Positions 9,623-18,351 of a stretch of 24,025 nt of DNA are shown piece by piece. Position numbers and translations under genes: made by a program. Each line of letters begins with the position of its first letter. Position 1 is the stretch's first letter. The notes beneath the pieces were generated by a model that was not told the origin of the DNA, made no database searches, and saw only the letters and a program-made list of their open reading frames with translations. Source of the DNA: Chara braunii (taxonomy: Eukaryota > Streptophyta > Charophyceae > Charales > Characeae); the NCBI GenBank assembly GCA_003427395.1, contig BFEA01000582.1, positions 768,870 through 792,894 on the forward strand, written 5' to 3'.

Positions 9623-10793
9623 TTCTTGCTGCCAGAAGATGTGAAGTTGCTGTTGCTGTTGCTGCAGCACATGCTGCTGTTGGCAGCACAACTGTTGCTG
9701 CCATTGCAATTGGAGGTCATGGAGGGCCTGTTGTTACTGTATCAGTCTCTCCTGATACTGCTGGTGATGGTACTGCGCCAGCTGTGCTTTGAGCAAATGT
9801 TGCAGTTGTTCCTCGCACTCCTTCTGTAGCCAGGCGGTGTTGTTGTTGGTGAGCGACCTGTGCTTGTGTCTGCTGTAACAGGTGTATGTGGGCTTGCTGG
9901 TGCACCAGGTTCTCTTGTTGTTGGACCTGTTGTTGTTCTTGCTGGTTCTGCAGTTGTTGGATGGCCTGCTCCTCTTGCACCCGTTGCCGCTGCGTGTGTT
10001 GGTTCAGCTGGCCAAGGAGCTGGTGTTGTTGAAACTGCATCTGGTCGTGAAGCTGCAGTTGTTGCAGGTGGTTCTGTTGCTGGTGCTGCATCAGGTCGTG
10101 AATCTGTTGTTGTTGCAGGTGCACTTGAGCGAGGTGGTGTTGTGGTGGTTGCTGTTGGTGGAGTGGGAGAGGTAAACAATCCTCCCACTGTTCTTGCATT
10201 TGTTCGTCGTTGGGTAGGTGGCAGTGGGCATCTCCATGTTGATCGTGGTCTATGGGAAAGTGTTGCGGGCCGACGTGATTTGCATCGGCTTGTTGGGGCA
10301 CGTCATCTCTTACTGTGGGATGGCCCTGCTGCATCTGTTTCCGCTCGAGCAGCCCCTCGTCTTCCTTATGACCCGAATCATCCTTCCCACGGCGGGGCGG
10401 CTCGTCTTCGTCCCATTCTATCAGCCCTTTGCTGTGGCGAGGGCGATCCCCAGCTGCCTTATCAGCTGGGGAGGAGGGGATCTGCACGAATTTTTTCTCC
10501 CCCGTGAGTTCGGAGGTCACCTCTCTGAGTTTTGTGGTGGCTGACTCATCCCCGTGATGGTGGTGCCGGGGCTGTGCAGAACCCGTTGGCCGAGTTCCGG
10601 ATCCATCTTTGTGCTGCGGGGGTTGCTTTGGTGAATCCGGGCGTGGTGGGTGATGTTCCTGGCATACCCGCATGTTCAGCTTCAGCGCCAGCTCTGATCC
10701 TAGCCCCTGTGTTGTATCGTCGCCCGCGGAGCATTGACCCTGGCGGGCGTTGTCGGGATCCTTGCTGTTGGGTGGTAATCCCTGTTCCCCCTC

Positions 10794-10979
10794 CCGCGGC
10801 CCAGGCTTGGTTCCCCATCCCGAGGTGCTGGCCTGTAATGCAGGGGGTTGGGAGGGGTATTGCAATAACTGCTGCTGCAACCCCTTCCGCGGCCCAGGCA
10901 TGGTTCCACAACCCGAGGTGCTGGCCTGTAATGCGGGGGGTTGGGAGGGGTATTGCAATAGCTGCTGCTGCAACTCCCC
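10794..10979 (-). repeat. 93-bp tandem duplication in LINE-1 ORF1
   Basis: Two units of 93 bp (10794-10886 and 10887-10979) encode two copies of a 31-residue repeat that starts GLQQQLLQYPSQPPALQAST. The period is a multiple of three, so the frame is kept. Such expansions account for part of the unusual ORF1 length. Confidence 0.9.
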
Positions 10980-12896
10980 AGGTGGCTGTTTTCCTTGACT
11001 GGGTATCTCCTGTGGACCATCCAGCCGTCTCTGCATAGCTGCTTCTGGAGGGCTCCCTGTCTTCATCTGGTTGTGAGGAATTGCACCCTCAGGCTGCTGA
11101 TGTTTATGCGGTGGCACATCCTGGGCGTGGGAGAAGGTCACATCCTTTATTTTGGCCAGCAGGGAGTTGGCTTTTTGCCACATTTGGTGCGGATTTAATA
11201 ACGCGACGTTCTTTGTCTGTTTTTTTCGGTCCCCTGGCTCTTCAGTCATTGTCCTCTGTTTCAAGGCAGCAGGGATGTGGGGCCCGGTGGGGTGGTCCGG
11301 GGGCAGTGGAGGGGGCAGGAGCAGATGTGATGATTCTGCCGGAACAGCCTGATCGGAGGGGCCTTCTTGCTTCTTTTGGGAGTTGGTTTTGTGCCGAGGG
11401 GGTGACACTTCCGAGCGTCGGTATGATGAGTGGAGTCCCTGCGAGGTCCCCCCCGGGGTGTTTCCCTGTGTCGGTTGGTGAATGCTCTTGTCCTCCTTCT
11501 CTACCTCCAGCCCCTGTGTTGGTTGGCGGGCGTTCCTGCCCATTTTCCCTGCCTCCCGCCCCTGAGCTGGATGGCCATCAGCTGGGCCAGAGGAAACGGT
11601 GCCTCGGAGCTGTCCTGGGTCCAGTCCCTGTGCTGTGTGATCAGATGCAAGTTGTCGGTCCTTCCGGGTGGCTGGATCCCCTGTGCCGTTTGCAGATAGT
11701 GTTGGGCAATCCACTGGGGCTGGGTCCAGGTCCCCTATGCCCTTTGCAGATGGTCCCGGGCAATCCACCGGGGCCATTTTTTCCTTTTGCAGGGCCGTAG
11801 GGGCCTGTCTGTCTTTGGCATGCATACCCGGGCAGTCATGAGGGACTGCCGTGGTGGAGTTGTCTATGGAATAGCCCAGGGGTGCGAAGGAGGGGGGTCG
11901 TGCTGGTCTCTCCGATTTCGGTTTATAGAACTGTTGAGGGGGGGGTGGACCTTGTTGGTATGACTGGTGGTGAACCCCAATGGGCTGGGATTGAAGGGGC
12001 ATGGGGGATGGGGTCGAGGAGGATGGCTTCTGGTTCAGTTTGCTCCCCTGGTCCTGACCACCCGTAACACCCTTGTTAGCCAGGTTTGCGCGAGCGGCTC
12101 CCCTCCTCCCCTTCGGCTTGTCTTCAGGGAGAGGCTCCCGGCCGATCTTTCCCTTTTGCTTGAGGTCTTTGTGTGGGGCAATTGCTGCTCCTGATGGGTA
12201 CAATGCCGGCTGGCCCTCCCCTCGCCATATCCATTTTCCCGGACGGCCATCAGCATATGCTCTGAGAGTCCACCCGTGTAGCTCTCTCTCTTCAGGGTAC
12301 CATGTCTCCTCATCCGTTGGGTGGGGGACCACGAGCCCCTTGATCCTTTTTGTTTTGTTAGACGGGCAGCAGTCGTCTGAGCACAGGTGGCCTCTCTGTT
12401 TACAGGCATAACACCACAGATCATGTGTGTGACTAACTAGTACGGAGAATTCTCTGGCCCCCTGGGAGTATCTCCATTCTTCATTAAGGGGGAATGGATA
12501 TGACTCGTCCCACTCCACTGCCACCAACAGGGAGTCGTCCCTCTTCCCCAGAAATTGTGGATGATCCGTGATGTATCCTTTAACATGGGCGATGCTTTCC
12601 AAATCTGTGAGGATCGCCCCCTGTACAATCAGAGGGGCGAACCTGAACTCCACCCAGAAATTGGTTTTCATTAGGTATTCCCTTCGCTCGTCAATGGACT
12701 GTAGATTGACTGGGGACCACGGCGCCACCTGCACCGATTTGCCTCTGAAGAGCGAGGGTTTAGTTTTGAGGAGGAGATGCTTGTTTGTGGGATACAGGGC
12801 CACCACTGTAATACACTCCGGGCTCTCCACCTCAATCAGGAAGTGATCGTTAACCAGCTGCCTGTCAATTTTTATGGACATCTTATTTCATCTTAT

Positions 12897-12973
12897 GAGG
12901 TTAATAGACTTTGGATTGCCGCTCTAGGCAAAAAAAAAAATTGGTTTACGTGTCTTTTGTGAGGTTGAATTCA
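12897..12973 (+). repeat. Duplicated host unit, copy 1, left half
   Basis: The block from ttaatagactttggattgcc to gaggttgaattca matches 14051-14078 joined to 14249-14293. It stops where LINE-2 begins. Its continuation resumes at 13924 after the LINE-2 poly(A), so copy 1 was split by the LINE-2 insertion. Confidence 0.8.
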
Positions 12974-12980
12974 TTATAAT

Positions 12981-13696
12981 GACTGGATGATTGATAGATC
13001 CTCGTTGGAACAGAAAGGACTAGCAGAAAGATGGTGTAAGTTATGCAAATCAGCCTTCCCAAGCCGAATCTACCCTGAAACTATAGAGCACATCTTTATG
13101 CAATGTCCGAGCTCAGTATGGCTTTGGAGGTGGTGGGATCGAATCTGGTCACGATTAGTCCCACAGGTTCCTTGGCCATGGGGATGGAAAGTTATTCTTC
13201 TTGAGACTTGGAATCCAGATCCGGAATTAGTGGGAAATGATTGGGACTTTGTGGAAAATCTTTTTAGCATGGGGAGAAGAGCGGTGTTGTGGGCCATATG
13301 GATGAGGAGATGCACGTATGAATGGGAAGGAGCTCGACTAGATGGTCCTGAATTTACAGATAATATTAAACAACAGTTCAGACAGATATATTGAGCAAAT
13401 GGGAACGAATAAAAGAAAAAGTTCAATTCCTCTCAGACAAAACAGAAATCCAAGGCCATTTTCGTAAATTCAGTCGTCATTGGCTGGGCGGAAACCAGGG
13501 CGGGAGAATTGGTTGTGTCGTTTGGAATGGGGCCGAAAATGTGGACGGTACTGGTCTGAAAAGAGATTACAAATTGGTCTTTGATGATTGGACTTCCATT
13601 GACGCAACTGTTCCCATGCGTCCGTTATCAAATTTCCTGGATCCTTTTCCTTTCCCAGCTACTGCCCTTGTTCCCAGTTCATGGTATGGTTTATAA
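12981..13696 (+). pseudogene. LINE-2 ORF2 C-terminal fragment (zf-RVT and tail)
   Basis: The frame 12987-13394 contains DWMIDRSSLEQKGL, matching DWLVLRTDLEQKGL of LINE-1, then CKLC, EHIFMQC and LWRWW, which are the zf-RVT finger and tryptophan cluster. A two-base excess in a TATA stretch near 13388 shifts the frame. The tail continues from about 13391 to a TAA at 13694-13696. It belongs to a family clearly different from LINE-1, with only scattered identity. It has no RT or endonuclease part and cannot function alone. Confidence 0.88.
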
Positions 13697-13841
13697 AATC
13701 AATACTGCTAGCTTCAACAGGTATATCTGGCGTCCTGGACAGGATGAAGAGGTAGTGTGTGACAATCTCCTTCATTTCTAGAACCTTGTTTCTTATTTAT
13801 TCCAATTCACATACTGTATTCAAGCTGTACAATCAAGGGAC

Positions 13842-13897
13842 GTTGGACCCGGTTTCCAGCAGGTGATGCTCCCCACCAATAGATGGAGCTGTTTGTT
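13842..13897 (+). repeat. Repeat family S, copy 2 (end of LINE-2)
   Basis: This holds ccagcaggtgatgctcccca and the core tccccaccaatagatggagc directly before the LINE-2 poly(A). The upstream part (tcaagggacgttggaccc) matches copy 1 near 2560-2575. The 3' part found in copies 1 and 3 is missing here. Confidence 0.75.
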
Positions 13898-13923
13898 TAA
13901 AAAAAAAAAAAAAAAAAAAAAAA

Positions 13924-14078
13924 GGGTTAGGATGGGTAAATGGGCCCTGGGAATAAGTAGAAAACCTTCATCAGTTTGTGTTTAGCCGTTGATTGTTGCT
14001 GGCTTTTCGTTCCCATTCAGAGTAGCTGTGGCGATTGATGTTTTTCAGAATTAATAGGCTTAGGATTGCCGCTTTAGG
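13924..14078 (+). repeat. Duplicated host unit, copy 1 right half and start of copy 2
   Basis: The part gggttaggatgggtaaatgg to gtagaaaacc (13924-13968) matches 14319-14363, so it continues copy 1 after the LINE-2 insertion. From about 14050, ttaataggcttaggattgcc begins copy 2. The unit is therefore duplicated in tandem, with a ~200-bp period once insertions are removed. Confidence 0.7.
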
Positions 14079-14231
14079 GATGCTCCCGTTTTCCAGCAGG
14101 TGCTGCTCCCCACCAATAGATGGAGCCCCCTCGGGAGTGCTAGTGGTGCCTTCTCTTATCAGCATCCCTAGCACTGGCCGAGGAAGTTCAAAAAAAAACA
14201 AAGAAAGAAAAGAAAGAAAGAAAGAAAGAAA
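14079..14231 (+). mobile_element. Short poly(A) retrocopy (SINE or very short LINE tail), family S copy 3, with 17-bp TSD
   Basis: A ~153-bp insertion is flanked by perfect 17-bp duplications, aggattgccgctttagg, at 14062-14078 and 14232-14248. The body carries the family core tccccaccaatagatggagc, then cttatcagcatccctagc, and ends in an A-rich tail that has become a GAAA microsatellite (14189-14231). A long TSD plus an A-rich tail is the signature of LINE-driven insertion. I see no clear pol III A/B boxes, so a tail-only LINE copy is as likely as a SINE. The body resembles copy 1 beside the likely LINE-1 tail, suggesting LINE-1-type machinery made it. Confidence 0.85.
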
Positions 14232-14375
14232 AGGATTGCCGCTTTAGGCAAAAATATAAATTGGTTTACGTGTCTTTTGTGAGATTGAGTTCACTAGGGT
14301 TAGGGGGGGGAAAAAAAAGGGTTAGGATGGATAACTGGGTTCTGGGAATCAGTAGAAAACCCTGATCATTGATTG
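14232..14375 (+). repeat. Duplicated host unit, copy 2 (uninterrupted reference)
   Basis: It runs from the right TSD through tttacgtgtcttttgtgaga and the A8 tract to gtagaaaaccctgatcat. It is the continuous version of the sequence split by LINE-2 in copy 1, and so serves as an internal empty-site reference. Confidence 0.75.
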
Positions 14376-14609
14376 GGTATTTTGTTGTGGCGCTTTTTGG
14401 TGTTTTTTTAGTATGGGTATTGATGATTTGGTAGAGCTTCTTTTGGAAGACTGTGGTTTTTCTACAGGGGAGGGGCTCTATCAGAGGAAGCGGGATTGGA
14501 GACCTTGAAACCCCTGAATTTCCAGCTTGCTGATATTGTGTTTCTGCCTTGGGCAATGGGCCCTAATAAAACGACTGTTTTCTGGTTTAAAAAAAAAAAA
14601 AAAAAAAAA
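14376..14609 (+). pseudogene. mRNA-like 3' end with AATAAA and 21-A run (retrocopied transcript tail?)
   Basis: A short frame at 14413-14508 starts MGIDDLVELLLEDCGF and ends in TGA. It is followed by an 80-nt UTR, AATAAA at 14565-14570, and a run of 21 A at 14589-14609, nineteen bases after the signal. That spacing is what a polyadenylated transcript copied into DNA would show. Upstream, tgtttttttag at 14401-14411 also resembles a 3' splice site, so a last exon of a host gene with a chance A-run is the alternative. The parent gene is not recognised. No reliable TSD was found, only a 6-bp gttgtg match at 14384 and 14610. Confidence 0.45.
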
Positions 14610-14615
14610 GTTGTG

Positions 14616-14627
14616 AAAGTTATATGG
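14616..14627 (+). repeat. PLE target-site duplication, left copy
   Basis: aaagttatatgg occurs here, just left of the left pseudo-LTR, and again at 20242-20253, just right of the right pseudo-LTR. A 12-bp perfect match at both element borders is good evidence of the insertion boundaries. Confidence 0.9.
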
Positions 14628-14628
14628 A

Positions 14629-15254
14629 AATCACAGACTGCAAAATCGCAACAGCAATACAACACACTTGCACACCAAGAACGCTGTGTTGTATCATCAA
14701 GCGTCATCATTATTAAGAACAGACTCACGTTAACACGTGGCTGTTAATAGTGGTCAACTTATAGCTCAAAGAAGATGAGAGTGATGAATGATGCGATAAC
14801 CTGTCGTCTTGTCGACGACCAAACCCAATCTTACTTCCCCACGGTCCACCCCCGTCGCATCTTCGCCACTCGGCGAAAGAGGAAACCGTCGGTCTTCGAT
14901 ATCCCTTATATCCTATGTCAACGCGACGTCCTCCTGCNTCTTCGCCACTCGGCGAAAGAGGAAACCGTCGGTCTTCGATATCCCTTATATCCTATGTCAA
15001 CGCGACGTCCTCCTGCCTGAATGCTATTCCGTCAGTACCACACCACACCACACTACAACCCTCCTGACAGTTCCAGGGCCAGAAAAGGTCCAAGTCCTCC
15101 CGGTCGGATCGTCACCCGGAAACCAAAAGCGAAAAAAACGAAAAATTGAAAACGAAAAAACGAAAAACAGGGCCAACCTCGCTGCACATCCCCGGTTCAA
15201 GGCTGAAATAGTCTGAAGGTCAGGTCTACTGGTCCGAAGGACAAAACCTGGTCC
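14629..15254 (-). repeat. PLE pseudo-LTR, left (3') copy
   Basis: It starts aatcacagactgcaaaatcg and ends caaaacctggtcc, matching 19692-20240 in the same orientation. It is 78 bp longer because of a duplicated segment with an N (see 14860-15016). PLE pseudo-LTRs arise from head-to-tail partial copies rather than from strand transfer at a tRNA primer. Confidence 0.92.
14860..15016. other. Identical 78-bp segments separated by a single N
   Basis: Bases 14860-14937 are repeated exactly at 14939-15016 with only an N (14938) between them. The right pseudo-LTR has a single copy of this segment (19925-20001). The simplest reading is two contig ends that overlap but were joined with a placeholder N. 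Confidence 0.9.
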
Positions 15255-15530
15255 GAATATCTCAGCGTTACTCCCGCTCCCCTCGAACATTCTGCTCAGC
15301 AACGATCCCTTGTGGGACGGTATGACCCAACGGAAAAACACAAACAATCCAATCGAAGTAAAACTAGCAATCCTACCGTTGGTCCACAACTATCTACTCC
15401 ATCAACATGGAAAGCAATTTTTCCTTGGTTCCAACGAACCACGGTCATCCATCAGTATGGCAAACAGCTTCCAGATCGGTTTTCTCCCCCCGCTTAAGCT
15501 CCGCAGTATCGCCCCGAACCACTGACGGGG
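15255..15530 (-). other. PLE 3' untranslated region
   Basis: The sequence lies between the stop codon TAA (15533-15531) of the RT tail and the left pseudo-LTR. Short open frames on both strands look incidental. No structured motif or ribozyme core was recognised. Confidence 0.5.
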
Positions 15531-17218
15531 TTAGTTGCGCCTTTTTAGCTCAGCTCTCAGCAAGACAAGAGTGTCTAGAAGTTCAATCCCCATGTCCGAG
15601 TTCTGGTCAATACGATGTAGTGCACTAACAATGGCCGCCATCTTCCCTTGCTTACAATTCCATGATTCGAAATCTTGAAACGTCCGAAAAGGTAGAGACT
15701 CCCCCCTTCTTAGTGCTGGTCGTTTTTCATCGTCTGCACAACTCCGAGGAACGGAAAATTCTGACTAATCGAAAGTCGACAGCCTAGAAAATTCCAGTCC
15801 TCCTCTCCCTCATCTGTTCGTTTCAGCGTGAGTGCCTTATCGTAACAATTCTTAAAACGTTTCAGCACCTCGATTGCTTTTTCCTTATCCCCTCTCCTCT
15901 TCCGATTGTACACGGCGAACACTGACACGTCATCGATAAAACGCAAACCTGCAAATGCTCTCTTCTGACTACCTAGTGTAACAATAAAGTCCCATTCGTG
16001 CTTTGCACACATGAGGCATGCTAATGGGGGACTCGAGCTCTTCCCCATTGGTATGCCAATCACTTGTTGAATCAAAATTCCGCATGCTTTGGCGAATCAA
16101 AATTCAAGCTCAAAGGCAACAAACTCCATCAACATTTTGAAGGAAACAAAAATGAAACCATCCAACTGTGGACTCTTACTCAGACGTGCAACTTTCCCTC
16201 TCCTCTGAACATACACGCCTTCATAGCCTTTCTCCGAAAACCACCAGACTACCCATTTGATCGCGGACATGATCGTCGTATGAGGGAGACGACTAAACAT
16301 ATCTTTAATGTCGAAGGAGGCGGCTATGACCCCTACATTTTCCTTACTTTTTCCCGGGCGATTGTTGATAGTCGTCAATTTGCTCTTCATTGTTGACACT
16401 ACTCTCAGATCCAGGTGCCCCGACTCCGGCAATGAATACAAGAGACAGTTAATTCCTTTAGCAACCAATTTACAAGTTTTTATGGATGGTTCGCAAAAGG
16501 TGGGGCAGATTGGTCGGTACTTCCTGGTATCTTTCTGTTTCGGAGTCGCATAGGCTCTCCCAAATTCTCCCTTTGGATCCCATCTCCCATTCGTCGTGAA
16601 ACCTCGTGATATGAACTCCTGCTTAGCACGCGGCAGAACCTCATGTTCTCTTTCCTCACAAACTCTATAACCACCGCTAGTCAGAAAGTTTTTTTCCATA
16701 CCGATATCATACAACCGTGGACACAAAATCAGAGTGACACCTGGGTTCCGGTCCAGCGGAGCAAGTACCGATTCTTTCAAACGGTCTTTCAGGGTCAAAA
16801 CTTCCTTCAGACCATTCTCCTGACACTGTCCGTCTTTATTCACAAAGCAAAATGTGACCTCCGATGGTGATACTGTACATCCTTTAGCAGTTACTCTCGA
16901 AGTGCATCTCCAAGCTTCAAAGGCGTCTGTTAACTCCCTACTCAACAAACGATCCCTCTGATCGTGGTCATAGCGTGGTACATTCTTCGCATTACACAAA
17001 ATCCTCGGTACGTCATCAAGATCACCTATTCGGAGATGAACGTGCCCGTTCCTTTTGGGAAGGGACAATTCAACACAAGGACAGCTGGACGCACGCACCG
17101 ACACAAACTGTCGGTGGTTGTGAAGAATCTCGCCCACGTTTGGGCATCTCTTCCATACAGCACGTGCACGACGCTTTACCATCTCTTTTATAGGTGCCTC
17201 CATATGCATACCTCTCAC
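15531..17218 (-). pseudogene. PLE reverse transcriptase domain, broken
   Basis: The RT frame runs 17218-15710, interrupted once by TGA at 16099-16097. The linker CPC (CxC) sits at residues 46-48 of this frame (about 17083-17075), and YRPI at residues 234-237. Palm motif A is SFDIKDMFSRLP at 301-312 with the catalytic Asp near 16312. After the stop come GIPMGKSSSPPLA (motif B, about 16057-16019) and RFIDDVSVF (motif C, about 15943-15917). A shift in an A5 tract (15723-15727 on the plus strand) moves the frame. The thumb-like tail then continues through GESLPFRTFQDFESW to LLRAELKRRN and a TAA at 15533-15531. RFIDD with GIPMG is the PLE/telomerase-like form, not the LINE form. The segment between the CxC and motif A is long, leaving room for the insertion-in-fingers reported for this clade. 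Confidence 0.85.
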
Positions 17219-17892
17219 TTTCCTCCCACAACCCTCATAACCTCACTCTTCTTAATCCTATCTTCATACTGTACTTTCGCTATAACCCGGGCTCGGATAT
17301 TCACGTCGAATCTATCCCGTATGGCCCTAGAGATCATTAACCTTGCTTTAGTCCTGCTCGTTTTGGTCGTAAATGCCTTCATTGCGCAGTAATACCTGGC
17401 TAATTCGACAAGGTTCTTCTTCCTCAGGCTAGACCGTTTCCTTGGGTTTTTTAACATCCCGACCATCTCATCGCGAAGAGTTAGGACAGCTGGTGAAGCC
17501 TCCGTAACTCTGAGCAGAGTGACCCTCCCTTCATTTTCGAAACATTTTTTACAGTTACGTAGTGGTCTGATCCTATTCCCGTATTTAACTCTGCTCTCGC
17601 CAAACAGCCTTCTCACGACCCGCCATCCACCAGCCCAAGTATTACCCCCATTACAAAAGAGAACCGCTCCGCCTTTCCGCCTCGACAACTGCCGCAATGT
17701 TTCCAAAATTCTAACCGTTCCTACTTTATTTCCTTCCTGTCGAACTTCCAAGACCTTCGCGCTCTGCTTCTGATAAGCTACTATTCTTGTGCCAGCATTT
17801 TTCCGCCACTTCCTCCTTTCCTTCTTTCTCGATCTGCGCTTACTTTTCTTCGGCGCTTTGCTTACCTTAATTGATCTAATATTTAACGCTGG
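17215..17892 (-). pseudogene. PLE linker between endonuclease and RT (basic region, CxxC)
   Basis: In the same frame as the GIY-YIG domain, after a TAA, a strongly basic stretch (KAPKKSKRRSRKKERRK) is followed by a region with CKKC at residues 67-70 of the open segment starting at 17751. The frame stops at TGA 17217-17215, where a one-base shift leads into the RT frame (GTG at 17218). The basic patch could be a nuclear localisation or DNA-binding segment; that is inference from composition. Confidence 0.7.
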
Positions 17893-18351
17893 TTACCAGT
17901 GTCTAATCAAGGTATCCTCCACCGCTTCCAATTCCGAACGATCCTCGCTAGTAAAAAGAGGTAGAGCAACGTAATGATGAGCACCCACGTTCCCCAACCA
18001 GTTGTACAGCTTCCTCCTCCGCTTGCTACCCCTCTGACCGTGATTAAAGTGCTCACGCCATCTAGCCCATAACCCTCTCTCGGTAAGCCCGATGTACGTC
18101 AGCTTATACCAAGGCGATATTAGCACATATACACAGCTACGCGGTTCCGTTAGTTCGAAATTGCCTTTCTTCTCTTCGTCTCCCCAATACTCTACAAATT
18201 TCTCGCCCCATTTTAGCCGTCCTTCTAGGAGCAGTCCAATAGTAGCAGCACGCAGAATCCTTTCATCATCTTTACTTCGTCCGTGGTTCTGCAATCTACG
18301 TTCACATACTCGTTCAGAAATCTCAAGATAGTCGTCGCGACGACAAGGTTC
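17893..18351 (-). pseudogene. PLE GIY-YIG endonuclease domain
   Basis: The domain reads CVYVLISPWYKLTYIGLTER (about 18135-18076), in which VYV and YIG are the two halves of the GIY-YIG signature. It is followed by the Arg of LWARWREHF and, about 40 residues on, the Glu of ELEAVEDTLIRHW, which fit the catalytic Arg and Glu. The frame then meets TAA (17895-17893) inside the closing motif LIRHW-stop-PALN, where family members usually continue to P-x-L-N, so the stop is a mutation in the domain, not its natural end. The CCHH motif of animal PLE endonucleases is not seen, consistent with Chlamys-type elements. It would make the nick that starts insertion. Confidence 0.85.

Larger units (their letters stand above)
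8018..12881 (-). pseudogene. LINE-1 ORF1: long nucleic-acid-binding protein with Q/H-rich region
   Basis: ORF1 starts at the ATG at 12881 and ends at TGA 8020-8018, close to 1,600 codons, far longer than typical LINE ORF1. The first 1,054 residues are uninterrupted. Residues 1-155 form a mixed alpha/beta domain resembling plant LINE ORF1 N-termini (DUF4283-like, by eye only). It is followed by a knuckle CYACKQRGHLCSDDC at 157-171, which spaces as CX2CX4HX5C rather than the canonical X4. Then comes a long Pro/Gly/Lys linker with repeats and a Gln/His-rich segment at roughly 11,000-9,620 that is likely coiled or disordered. A frameshift near 9830 moves to the frame holding the Q-rich reading. 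TAA at 9736-9734 and TAA at 8788-8786 interrupt it, as do an adapter artefact and an N-run. The C-terminal ~240 codons (8734-8018) are intact. The product would bind element RNA in the RNP. Confidence 0.8.
2412..12890 (-). mobile_element. LINE-1: L1-type non-LTR retrotransposon, plant-like, full-length-looking but broken
   Basis: A two-ORF LINE runs right to left: ORF1 (12881-8018), ORF2 (7969-3302), a 3' region, and a poly(A) tail that is probably the T-run at 2412-2440. L1-type elements nick target DNA with the ORF2 endonuclease and copy their RNA at the nick. ORF2 has the expected order APE endonuclease, RT, zf-RVT. At ~10.5 kb it is longer than the 6-7 kb usual for L1-type plant elements, mainly because of ORF1. 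No convincing TSD was found, so both ends are approximate. The 5' end lies close to the ORF1 start, because the sequence right of about 12890 matches a separate repeat unit. The copy is inactive: eight in-frame stops and several frameshifts. Confidence 0.82.
12974..13923 (+). mobile_element. LINE-2: 5'-truncated LINE on the plus strand with poly(A) tail
   Basis: A ~950-bp LINE 3' end points away from LINE-1. It has the end of ORF2 (12981-13696), a ~200-bp 3' UTR and a 25-A tail (13899-13923). 5' truncation is typical of target-primed reverse transcription. No TSD is visible. Comparison with the uninterrupted unit at 14249-14375 suggests about 17 bp of target (14294-14310) was lost or has diverged. 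The last 55 bp before the tail belong to repeat family S. Confidence 0.85.

Noticed and set aside
3302-9736. Genome-wide reassignment of UAA/UAG to Gln
   Set aside because: Over 900 Gln-rich codons without such a stop, TGA stops in the PLE, and frameshifts everywhere make decay the better explanation; kept only as a checkable observation.
9860-10507. Long plus-strand frames opposite LINE-1 ORF1
   Set aside because: They are antisense shadows of the CAG/CAA-rich minus-strand ORF1, giving Leu/Val-rich translations with no domain.
17893-18351. GIY-YIG domain as a host repair nuclease or an intron homing endonuclease
   Set aside because: It is in one continuous frame with the RT linker and lies between the same TSD and pseudo-LTRs, so it belongs to the PLE.
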